Shown: positions 1-9,600 of the stretch, one piece after another
Numbering within the stretch: the first letter of the stretch is position 1
Layout of the letters: the number at the start of each line of letters is the position of its first letter
DNA from: Terriglobia bacterium
Lineage (GTDB): Bacteria; Acidobacteriota; Terriglobia; JAIQFV01
Reading direction: 5' to 3'
Assembly (NCBI GenBank): GCA_028716525.1
Contig: JAQUPQ010000023.1
Coordinates: 1-63,781, forward strand
DNA: 63,781 nt
The notes under the pieces: model-generated
Databases searched by the model: none
What the model was told of the DNA's origin: nothing
The model's input: the letters and a program-made list of their open reading frames with translations, nothing else
Made by a program: the position numbers and the translations under genes

Positions 1-1
1 C

Positions 2-2077
2 ATTCTGTATAACTATGCCATCGTCGCCGAGGTGGACTATATCCTGAACGACGAGGCCCGCACCCCTCTGATCATCAGCGGCGCTTCGGAAGAATCCACC
101 GACAAGTATTACAAGTTTAATGCCATCGTCCCCAAGCTGGTCGCTGAAAAACACTATCAAATCGACGAAAAACTCCGTACCGCCACGCTGAACGAAGAAG
201 GAGTAACGGAGTGTGAGCACCTGCTGGGCGTCGAAAACATGTACGACCCCTCGCACATGGATCTGATTCACCACGTCTATCAGGCCTTGAAAGCCCACAC
301 GCTGTTCAAGCGCGATGTGGATTACGTGGTCAAGGACGGCGAGCACGGACCCGAAGTGGTCATCGTGGACGAGTTCACGGGGCGCCTCATGCCGGGGCGG
401 CGTTGGAGCGACGGTCTGCATCAGGCCGTGGAAGCGAAAGAAGGCGTCAAGGTCGAGCGCGAAAATCAAACCCTCGCCACCATCACCTTCCAGAATTATT
501 TCCGCATGTATCAAAAGCTCGCGGGAATGACCGGAACCGCCGAAACCGAATCCGCCGAATTCATCAAGATCTACAACCTCGAAGTGCTTGTAATTCCCAC
601 CAACCAAACACTGCGACGCCATGAATATCCCGACATGGTGTATCGCACCGAGCGCGAAAAGTTCAATTCCGTCGTGGAAGAAATCCTGGACCTGCACAAG
701 AAAGGTCAACCGGTTTTGGTGGGCACCGTGTCGGTCGAAAAATCGGAGCGGCTCTCCGGCATGCTGAAGAAGCGGGGCGTCAAGCACGTGGTGTTGAACG
801 CCAAGTATCATGAAAAAGAAGCGGAGATCGTGGCCCAGGCGGGCCGCAAAGGCATGGTGACCGTCGCCACCAACATGGCGGGCCGCGGCACCGACATCCT
901 GCTGGGCGGGAACCCGGAATTTCTCACCCGGGCGGAATTGCGGCGCCTGAACATCGATCCGGTGGCGGCCGATAAAGAACAATGGGATCAGGTGTTCTCG
1001 CGCATCAAGGAGGAATGCGACCGTGAGCACGACGAGGTGGTGGGAGTGGGCGGCCTGCATATTCTCGGCACGGAGCGTCATGAAGCCCGCCGTATTGACA
1101 ACCAGCTGCGTGGACGCGCCGGCCGTCAAGGGGATCCCGGATCCTCGCGGTTTTTCCTTTCTCTGGAAGACGACCTGCTGCGGATCTTCGGAGGCGAACG
1201 CATCAAGAATTTGATGGGACGCTTCGGCATGGAGGAAGGCGTGCCCATCGAATCCCGGATGATCACCAAACGCATCGAAGCCGCCCAGAAAACCGTGGAA
1301 GCGCACAACTTCGACGCCCGCAAGCATCTGCTGGAGTATGACGATGTGATGAACAAGCAGCGCGAGGCCATCTATGCCATTCGCCGTCAATTGCTGGAGG
1401 GCAAAGATCAGAAGGAGTATGTCCTGTCGCTGATGGATGAAGTGGTGCAAGCCCTGGTGGACACCAATTGTCCCAAGGACGAACATCCCGACACCTGGAA
1501 CGTTAAGGGCGTCCGCATCGAACTTCAAAGGCAATTCGGGCTGGATCTTCCTCAACTGGGCATTGACATCGACCAGTTGAACCACGATGAATTAATCGAT
1601 GAGTTGATCAAGAAGCTGGAAGAAAAATACAACGAAAAAGAAAAGCAGATTGGCGAAGCGGCCATGCGGTTCCACGAGCGTGTCATCATGCTCAACGTGG
1701 TCGACCAGCAATGGAAAGATCACCTCCTCGACATGGACCACTTGAAGGAGGGCATCGGATTGCGCGGTTATGGACAGCGCGATCCGTTGGTGGAATACAA
1801 GCGCGAGTCTTACGACATGTTCCAGGCCATGATGGACCGCATCAGCGATGAAACGTTGCGCTACCTTTACCTCATGCAACCCATCACCGAAGAGCAACAG
1901 CAGCGCGAAGTTGAACGCAAGCGCCGAAAAATCGAAAAGGAACTCACCTTCAGCGGCGGCGAGGCGGCCTCCGAGAAGCCCAAGCCGGTGTTGCGGGGAG
2001 AAAAAATCGGCCGGAATCAACCCTGTCCGTGCGGCAGCGGCAAGAAATACAAGAAATGCCACGGAGCAGTAGCGTAA
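2..2077 (+). CDS. secA: Protein translocase ATPase SecA (5' end outside the window)
   Basis: SecA is the cytosolic motor that pushes unfolded preproteins through SecYEG with ATP. The reading frame is open to the left edge, so the N-terminal Walker A part is missing; about 690 residues remain. Visible landmarks are the ARTPLIISG stretch after the Walker B region, the preprotein cross-linking region, the second ATPase half with [17 protein letters not shown] (motif V) and [15 protein letters not shown] (motif VI, arginine finger), the helical scaffold with [18 protein letters not shown], and a C-terminal zinc-binding SEC-C tail ([13 protein letters not shown]). Odd point: the Walker B region reads [12 protein letters not shown] where the family normally has DEVDSILIDEAR, so the Walker B aspartate is alanine. 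Identity is certain; the active-site change is discussed as a finding. Confidence 0.97.
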   Translation: MLYNYAIVAEVDYILNDEARTPLIISGASEESTDKYYKFNAIVPKLVAEKHYQIDEKLRTATLNEEGVTECEHLLGVENMYDPSHMDLIHHVYQALKAHTLFKRDVDYVVKDGEHGPEVVIVDEFTGRLMPGRRWSDGLHQAVEAKEGVKVERENQTLATITFQNYFRMYQKLAGMTGTAETESAEFIKIYNLEVLVIPTNQTLRRHEYPDMVYRTEREKFNSVVEEILDLHKKGQPVLVGTVSVEKSERLSGMLKKRGVKHVVLNAKYHEKEAEIVAQAGRKGMVTVATNMAGRGTDILLGGNPEFLTRAELRRLNIDPVAADKEQWDQVFSRIKEECDREHDEVVGVGGLHILGTERHEARRIDNQLRGRAGRQGDPGSSRFFLSLEDDLLRIFGGERIKNLMGRFGMEEGVPIESRMITKRIEAAQKTVEAHNFDARKHLLEYDDVMNKQREAIYAIRRQLLEGKDQKEYVLSLMDEVVQALVDTNCPKDEHPDTWNVKGVRIELQRQFGLDLPQLGIDIDQLNHDELIDELIKKLEEKYNEKEKQIGEAAMRFHERVIMLNVVDQQWKDHLLDMDHLKEGIGLRGYGQRDPLVEYKRESYDMFQAMMDRISDETLRYLYLMQPITEEQQQREVERKRRKIEKELTFSGGEAASEKPKPVLRGEKIGRNQPCPCGSGKKYKKCHGAVA

Positions 2078-2186
2078 TCCCCCGCTGTTCCACTCCTAGC
2101 GAATTCCCAACTTTCATTCAGTACCCGCCAGGCCTCACGTCGTATTCAAAATTGAAAACACTGTGATATCACCAATCGCGCCCTCT

Positions 2187-2228
2187 CTCGCCACTCGCCA
2201 CTCATCACTCGTCACCAGTCACTCGTCA
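2187..2228. repeat. Six tandem 7-bp units (consensus CTCGTCA)
   Basis: Six consecutive heptamers: CTCGCCA, CTCGCCA, CTCATCA, CTCGTCA, CCAGTCA, CTCGTCA. The array sits between secA and the stop codon of the convergent DoxX-like gene and touches the last codons of that gene. Confidence 0.7.
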
Positions 2229-2630
2229 CTTCTTTAATGCCCGATCCACGGAAAATCCATTCCAATCTTCCAGCGCCAGTAAGCCGGCGACTACAGCGGT
2301 GGTCATTAAATTGTTGGCAACCGTCGGCGCATCCAAAATGACGGCGCAACCCATGGTCAATGCCACCATCAGAAGGCCCGCCAGTGTCAGCGCCACACGA
2401 TTGAAAAGGCCCAGAGTAATCAGTGTTCCAAAGATCACTTCACAGAACGGCAGGACGTGGGCGAACGGAGACACCAGGAAAGCGGGCAATCTTCCAGCAA
2501 ACTGCTTGACCAGGCCTTCCGCAACTCCTCCCACGCCGGCGCGAAATTTGTAGATCCCATACCACAAGAACATGAGTCCGACGGCCAGCCGAACCAAGGC
2601 GTAGGCAGTTTCCCGATTTCTTCGAATCAT
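2226..2630 (-). CDS. DoxX family membrane protein
   Basis: A 134-residue integral membrane protein with four predicted hydrophobic segments, at roughly residues 8-25, 50-75, 78-100 and 103-122. The first carries the LxVGLMFLWYGIYKF pattern typical of DoxX/SURF4-like proteins. Length and spacing fit the DoxX family, whose members are often linked to quinone or thiol redox processes; no specific reaction can be assigned. The ATG start is preceded by a clear AAGGAG ribosome site. It is convergent with secA and followed on the same strand, upstream, by a methyltransferase gene. The extreme C-terminus overlaps a short tandem repeat, so the last residues may vary between strains. Confidence 0.8.
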   Translation of the reverse strand: MIRRNRETAYALVRLAVGLMFLWYGIYKFRAGVGGVAEGLVKQFAGRLPAFLVSPFAHVLPFCEVIFGTLITLGLFNRVALTLAGLLMVALTMGCAVILDAPTVANNLMTTAVVAGLLALEDWNGFSVDRALKK

Positions 2631-2709
2631 GGTGTAATCGCTCCTTTCAGTTATTTGTCGTTCGAGGCCAGGGGATGGAAGACACCTTCAGACGCGATGC
2701 AATACCCTT

Positions 2710-3477
2710 CTACATCATGGACGAGCGCGAAGCACAATACAGATGGGTATCGTATTCAATCACGATCTTCCCATCTCGAACATGCTTCTCAAAAAGATCT
2801 TTCAAGGCCGCCAGCATCTGCGGATATTTGGGATGCCCTTCCGTCGGCACATAGGAAGCCGACAAGGCCCGCCCTTTGAGTCCTTCAAAACCCAGGATCT
2901 GACGATTACCGAAAACGGCATGCTTGAATTCTCCCCTGAAAAAGCCGCTCATTTGAGCCGCTTCAGGGTAACGCCGCTTCACCTCGGCGTAGTCCGTTCC
3001 GTGTTTCAAAAGAAATTTCTCATAATCCACCAGGAATCGATTTCCGCCGGTGCGTCGACCATTCCATGTGACCGCCAGCCAGCCCTCGGGTTTTAAGATC
3101 CTGATGAACTCCAGGCGCGCCGCTTCCTGATCAAACCAGTGAAACGCCTGTCCGGCGGTGACGAAGTCGATGCCGGCCGAAGGCAGCGTGGTTTTTTCAG
3201 CGGTTCCCGCAAGGCTTGTAAAATGAGGATAGTTTTTTAAAAGGAGTTCGGCCACTTGACGCATTTCGTCGTTGGGCTCCACCCCAATGACCGGATTCCC
3301 ATTCTTGAGAAAAAGCTCGGAGAGAATGCCTGTGCCGGATCCTATATCGGCGATCACGGAGCTGCGGTTCAAGCCGCACTTGCGACTAAGGAATTCCACC
3401 AGCTCGACGGGATATCCCGGACGATATCGCCAGTAATTCTCCGCACGATTCGAAAACCGTGAAACCGTTTCCTGCAT
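2710..3477 (-). CDS. Class I SAM-dependent methyltransferase
   Basis: A cytosolic enzyme of about 255 residues with a Rossmann-type methyltransferase fold. Motif I is IADIGSGTGILSE, followed by the acidic GVEPNDEMR strand end that binds the ribose of S-adenosylmethionine, then the DFVTAGQAFHWFD region and a LKPEGWLAVTWNG strand, as in UbiE/Methyltransf_11 proteins. The N-terminal F-x-x-R-A-x-x-Y-x-x-Y-R-P-x-Y-P pattern is usual for one subgroup annotated only as methyltransferase. The ATG at 3477 was chosen because the upstream extension to 3537 runs through a palindrome and matches nothing in the family. The substrate is unknown. Confidence 0.85.
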   Translation of the reverse strand: MQETVSRFSNRAENYWRYRPGYPVELVEFLSRKCGLNRSSVIADIGSGTGILSELFLKNGNPVIGVEPNDEMRQVAELLLKNYPHFTSLAGTAEKTTLPSAGIDFVTAGQAFHWFDQEAARLEFIRILKPEGWLAVTWNGRRTGGNRFLVDYEKFLLKHGTDYAEVKRRYPEAAQMSGFFRGEFKHAVFGNRQILGFEGLKGRALSASYVPTEGHPKYPQMLAALKDLFEKHVRDGKIVIEYDTHLYCASRSSMM

Positions 3478-3507
3478 TTTCGAATTGTAGCATTCAGTAT
3501 TGTCTCC

Positions 3508-3526
3508 CGTCACGCCAGGCGTGACG
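3508..3526. repeat. Perfect 9-bp inverted repeat upstream of the methyltransferase
   Basis: CGTCACGCC-A-GGCGTGACG, a perfect palindrome with a one-base centre, 31 bases upstream of the methyltransferase start codon. It could be an operator for a dimeric regulator or a repetitive extragenic element. It has no T-run and so is not a terminator. Confidence 0.5.
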
Positions 3527-3549
3527 AAAGAGGTCAACGACAGCCGCCC

Positions 3550-3591
3550 AAAAAAAACTCCCCGGATGCATTACCTGAGATCCGGGGAGTT
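3550..3591 (-). terminator. Rho-independent terminator of the giant surface-protein gene
   Basis: Read on the minus strand, a 12-bp perfect stem (AACTCCCCGGAT / ATCCGGGGAGTT) with a 12-base loop is followed by eight T residues. It begins 23 bases after the stop codon at 3614. Confidence 0.9.
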
Positions 3592-3613
3592 CGACATGCC
3601 AATACCGCGGCTA

Positions 3614-6600
3614 TTATTTCGCCACATCCAGGGGCAAACCGTCGTCGCCGAAGAACAGAATAAGAACGTTCTGCGGCGTCGAGGCGGTGTTGAGCAGAAT
3701 GATCTGGGTTCTGAAGCCTCCGCCGTCGGCAATCTGCGGGAACAGGATCGGGACGGGCGCGTTTCGCGCAAAGTCGGCCACCGGGAAGGTGGTGAGCAGA
3801 AACTCCCCGCGACTGTTGGTCAAGCCACGGAGCGTCACCGCCGCAAAGGGCGTCGTGGCCGCCAGATCCAACACCCCGGTGAATCCGGCCGGCAGTCCTG
3901 TAATAAACTCCTGCACAAAACGAGCGGCGTGTCCGTGACCCACCAGATCGACGCTCCCTGAACCGACCACTGTCGACCCGTCGGCTTCAAGCGCCCGCAG
4001 TGTTACATGGACCGGTGTGGAGGTCGGAGCCTCGAGCGCCAACCCCGTCATGTGATTGTTCGCTTGATCCACATAGATCAACCCGTGGGTGGTCGGAATC
4101 GCTGCCGGCACTCCCGACTCTGAAACCACAATCTGTGAACCCACCTCAACACCGATCGGCGCAAAGCGGAACACCCCCGCTCCCTGCGGCGTCATCGTGC
4201 CCGCATCCGGCACCACCTGCATGGCTCCGGCATTGATCCCGGCCGGCGCTCCGTCGGTCTCCAATCGATACAATCCGCCCACCGGAATCGTGTACCGGAA
4301 GGTCGACATTGACCCCGCGGGATCCCCCACCCGATGCACCAGTAACGCCGTCCCGTCGTCGCGGTATAGATTCACCTGTCCGGTTTCAACGGCATTGGTG
4401 GTATTCAAGAGCACCAGCGTGGTCGTGAAACTCCCGCCATCGGCCACCTGCGGGAAGTTCGCCACGGCGTTCGTGGCCGCCGCGGTCAGATCCGCCACCG
4501 GGGTGGTCGTCATCAACGTCTCTCCCCGCTGATTGATCGTCAACCGCAAGGCCACAAAGTCGATCGCTTGATCGCTTGTAATCGTGAGCGTCCCGAACTT
4601 CGTCGCCGTCCCGAAGTTCGACGGAAACACAAAGTCCGGCGCCATCTGGCTCAATTGATCAATGAACAGAGCCCGGTGATTGCCGGCCGGAATCACGGCG
4701 TGTCCCGTGGCCAAGGTCACGGCTCCCGTCGCATCCTGGAGCGTGAAGGTTAAATGCGCCGCCAGGGTTCCGACATTCACCATCGCCACACCGGTGTTGA
4801 TCGAGATCACTCCGGCGTCAAGGCCGCTCCCTTTGAACTGGACGTTGGTGCGATAGTCGATGAAAATCTCGGCCGAGGTCGTGGGCGTGACCACCGGCAC
4901 CCCGGCTTCACTTACCACGGCGTTATCCTGCGTCAGACTGAACACCGCGGTTCCATACAACTGGTTGAGCACGGCGTCACTCGAGCCGCTCTTGCCGCTC
5001 GACGATTGCACCGTGGCATAGCCGGCTTCGACGTTTCCTCCTGTGCCCGGTGTCGAGAAGCTGCAGTCGCCATCTCCTTGCACCCCGCATCCGGCCTGGG
5101 AGTTATCCGTGCTCACCGCCGTCTGAGTCACCATAAACTTCTGACCGGCGATCGTCATCGACCCGCTACGCGTCGTACTCCCCAGGTTTTCACCCACGGT
5201 GTAGGTCACCGGACCGAGCCCCGTCCCGCTCGCGGCCGATGTCACCGTAATGAAGGCATCGTTACTCACCGCCGTCCACGGACAGCTGCTCGTCGCTCCC
5301 ACCTGTACGCTTCCCATGCCTCCGCGTGAGCGGAACAGAACGCTTGAAGGCGAGAGCGTTGCCGCCGGATTGGATACTGTTACTGGAGCGGTCGCCGAGT
5401 TGTTGGCCGGGTTGGGATCGGTCCCCGGGAAAGTAACGCGGGCCGTGTTATTGACCACGGTTCCATCGGCTTGTCCGCAATTGACCGTCACCACCACCGT
5501 AAACGAATCCACTTCGTGGATCGCCATGGCCGTTGCCTTCGTGCAAGTCACGACACCCGAGGTGACACTACAAGCCCATCCGGCAGGGTTGTTGATTGAC
5601 CCGAACGTCATCGCTGAAGGCAAGGTGTCCGTCCAGCTGGCTCCCGTGGCCGTTGTCGGCCCCAGATTCGTCACCGTCACCGTATAGATCAAGGTTGAAC
5701 CGACCAGCGGCGTGGGCGCCGACCCCGCTTTGGTTATCTGCAAGTCGGCCTGCTCGACAGCCAGCACGGCCGTGTTACTCGCTGCCCCGGTCCCGCCGTT
5801 GGTTGAGGAGACCGGCCCGGTGGTATTGGTCTTGTCCCCGGCCGTGACCGGCGTTACGTTCACCGTGATCGTGCAGTTGCTCGAAGTCGCAATCGTTCCA
5901 CCCGTGAGCGTCACCGTCGAACTCGCTGCCACGGCTGTGGCTGTGCCTCCGCAGCCGTTCACGAGTCCGTTGGGGCTGGCCACTTGCAAGCCTGCCGGGA
6001 AGTTATCGGTAAAAGCCACTCCGCTCTCGGCCACCGTGTTGGCCGAGGGGTTCGCGAGCGTAAAGGTCAACGTCGAGGTTGCATTCACAGCCACCAGGGT
6101 GGGATTAAAGGCCTTGGAGATTGTGGGCGGCGCCACGACCGTGATCGTTGCGGTGTTACTGGTTGTTCCGGTTCCGCCTTCGGTTGATGTGATCGCTCCG
6201 GTCGTGTTCGCGGCATTCCCGGCTGCCGTCCCCTTCACATCCACGCTCAGCGTGCACGAGCTGTTGTGGGCCACACTTCCACCCGAGAGGCTGATGACAC
6301 CCGTCCCGGCTGTGGCCGTGACCGTTCCATTACAGGTGTTCGTGACGTTCGGTGTCGGCGCTACCACGAGCTTTCCCGTCGTCGACGGCAAAGTGTCACT
6401 GAAGGCCACTCCTGTCAGATCTCCCGCCGCCGTGGTATTGGGGTTGGTAATCGTGAAAGTTAGTGTGGCGGTTCCGTTCAACGGAATGCTCGACGAAGGG
6501 TTGAATGCTTTTGCAATCGTCGGCGGCGCAACGACAGTCAGTGTGGCCGTGTTACTTGTCGTTCCCGCTCCACTTTCATTCGCGCTGATGGCTCCGCTGG

Positions 6601-9600
6601 TATTGTTCTTAACCCCGGCGGTCGTCCCCTGGATGCTCACCTCGAGCATGCAACTCGAGCTTGCGGCCAAACTCCCGCCGCTAAAGTTGAGCGTGGTATC
6701 GCTGGCTGCGGGCGCAAACGTCCCGCCGCAGGTGTCGCTTGCGCCGGGTGTTGCCGCCACCTGTAAACCCGAGGGCAAGCTGTCGCTGAACGAAATCCCC
6801 GTGAGCGCGATACCGCTATTCGGATTCTGAATCGTAAAGGTTAAAGTCGACGTTCCGTTCAGCGGAATCGCCGCCGCCCCGAAAGCCTTCGCAATAGTTG
6901 GCGGAGAAGCCACCGTCAAGTTCGCACTCGCTGTGTTCCCGGTTCCGCCATTGGTCGAACTCACCGCCCCGGTGACGTTGGTGTACTGACCCGAAGCCGC
7001 TCCTGTTACGGTCACCGAGAACTGGCACTGGCTGCTGGTATTGATCGTCGCGCCCGTGAGTGAAATCCCAGTAGGGTTGGTGGTCGTCAGCGTCCCGCCA
7101 CAGACCGATGAGGTACTGTTGGCTACCGTCAGTCCCGTCGGCAAGGTGTCGGAGAATGCCACCCCGTTCTCGGCCGTGGTATTGGCCGCCGGGTTGGTGA
7201 TCGTAAAGCTCAACGGCGCCGTCCCATTCACCGCGATGGTTGGCGACGCCTTGCACTTGCCCGCGCTACCGGCGTTATAAATCATCTGAATTTCGGGCTG
7301 CGAGAGGGCCCGGTTGAACACTTCCACTTCGTCCAGAAGTCCCTGAAAGCGAGCTCCATTACCGTTGTGGAAATCATTGGACACACGCGCCCCCAGATAG
7401 AGGTCTACATCCGTCTTCGGAGTAAACAGCCCCAGATCTGTGGGGCCGGCAATCACCACCCCGTTGCGATACAGTGTGGCGTAGCCGTGGACCCCGTCCG
7501 ACTTGTCGTAGGTTACCGCCACATGCTGAAAAGCACTCAGCGTGATTACCGAGCCGGAAGAAATAATGTGTGAAGTGCCGCTCGTATCTCTCAAGTTGGC
7601 AAACAGAACTTGCGGCCCATTCACCCATAAATGCACCCCAATCTGAGGCGACCCACTGGTGGCGCTGTACTCCACGATCGGGTGATTGGCCGTCAGGTCC
7701 GTTGGTGCGATCAAAGCGTCGATGGTCAAACCGTTTCCCGTACCCACATTCAGGCTCGATGAGGAGGGAACGAAAACGTCGGCCGTCGTGCCGTTCAGAC
7801 TGAACGCCTGTCCAACCTCGCCCGCGGCGAACGTCGCGCCGCCTTGCAGGGTGCCGTTATTGCTGCCGACAATATCATTCGTATTCCCATCCCCCGGCCA
7901 CCAACTCACCATCCCCGAGGGGGGTGTGACGCAACTTGCAAATGACTTCTGAATGAATGGCGGCGCCACGACCGTCAAAGTTGCGGTATTGGAAGTCGTT
8001 CCCGTCCCGCCTTCGGTCGAGCTGATCGCACCCGTGGTGTTGCTCTTCGACCCGGCCGTCGTCCCCGTCACATCCACTGTGATTGTGCACGTGCCGCTCA
8101 CAATGTTTGAAGTCGCCCGCTTGGGAGCAGCGCTGATCGCACCCCCGCTGAAGGTCAAGCTGGTATCCCCGGCCGCGGGCGTAAATGTCCCGCTGCAGTT
8201 GGTCACCGCATTGGGCGTCGCCGCCACCTGCATTCCTGAGGGAAACGAGTCCGTGAATCCCACACCACTCAACGCTACTCCGGAGTTCGGGTTGGTGAGT
8301 GTGAAGGTGATCGTGGAGGTTCCATTCAAAGGTATAGAGGTCGGTGAAAACGCCTTGGCGATCGTCGGTGGAGCGACCACTGTGATTGTCGCCGTGTTGC
8401 TGGTTGTACCAGCCCCGCTTTCAGTTGAACTTACATTGCCGGTGGTGTTGTTCTTCACTCCGGCGGTCGTCCCTTGGATGTTCACCTGAAGCGTACAACT
8501 CGAACTCGCCGCCAACGTCCCGCCGCTAAAGTTGAGCGTGGTATCGCTGGCTGCGGGCGCAAACGTCCCATTGCAGGTGTTACTTGCGCCGGGTGTCGAC
8601 GCCACCTGTAAGCCTGAAGGCAAGCTGTCACTGAACGCAATCCCGGTGAGCGCGAGCGAGCTGTTCGGATTCGTGATCGTAAAGGTCAGTGTCGACGTGC
8701 CGTTCAGTGGAATCTGGGTGGGATTGAAGCTCTTACTCAAAGCCGGCGGTGAGGCCACCGTCAAGGTCGCGGTGTTACTGGTCGCGCCGGTCCCGCCATT
8801 GGTCGAGCTGATGGCTCCGGTGGTGTTATTCTTCACACCGGATGTTGTTCCTGTCACGCTCACTGAAATCGTGCAAATGTTGGCTGCTGTTCGAGGGCCA
8901 GCCCGCTTCGTGGCCGTATTGATGGTTCCTCCCGAGAAGTTGAGCGTCGTATCTCCCGCACTCGGCGCAAACGTCCCGCCGCAGCCGCTCGAGGCACTGG
9001 GCGTCGCCGCCACTTGCACCCCGCTCGGTAAACTGTCGCTAAATGCCACCCCCGTCTCCTGAACCGTATTCGCCGAGGGATTGGTGAGTGTGAAGGTCAG
9101 CGTCGAGGTGCCATTGACGGCAATCGTGGTCGGTGAGAAAGCCTTGGCAATGGAAGGTGGCGCCACGACCGTCAGTATCGCCGTATTCGACGTCGTTCCC
9201 GTCCCGCCTTCGGTTGACGTAATTGCTCCCGTCGTGTTGCTCTTCGATCCGGCCGTCGTCCCCTTCACATCCACCGTGATTGTGCACGTGCCGCTCACGA
9301 TGCTTGAAGTCGCCCGCTTGGGAGCAGCGCTGATCGTACCCCCGCTGAAGGTCAAGCTGGTATCCCCGCCCGCGGGCGTAAATGTCCCGCTGCAGTTGGT
9401 CACAGCATTGGGCGTCGCCGCCACCTGCATCCCAGTCGGGAACGTATCAGTAAATCCAACCCCACTCAACGCCACTCCCGAGTTGGGGTTGGTGAGCGTG
9501 AAAGTGATGGTGGACGTCCCGCCTGCGGGTATGGAGGTCGGTGAAAACGCCTTGGCAATTGTCGGGGGAGCGACCACCGTGATTGTGGCCGTATTCGAGG

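Noticed and set aside
3478-3537. Longer methyltransferase start at 3537
   Set aside because: It would run through a perfect palindrome, and the family similarity begins after the ATG at 3477.
5712-6830. A 372-codon open frame on the plus strand opposite the giant gene, and similar ones at 7953-8489, 9081-9686 and 9729-10364
   Set aside because: They are antisense shadows of the repeated domains: their 'proteins' repeat the same VVPVPPSVELIAPVV pattern with the period of the minus-strand repeats, and none has a domain or a good ribosome site.
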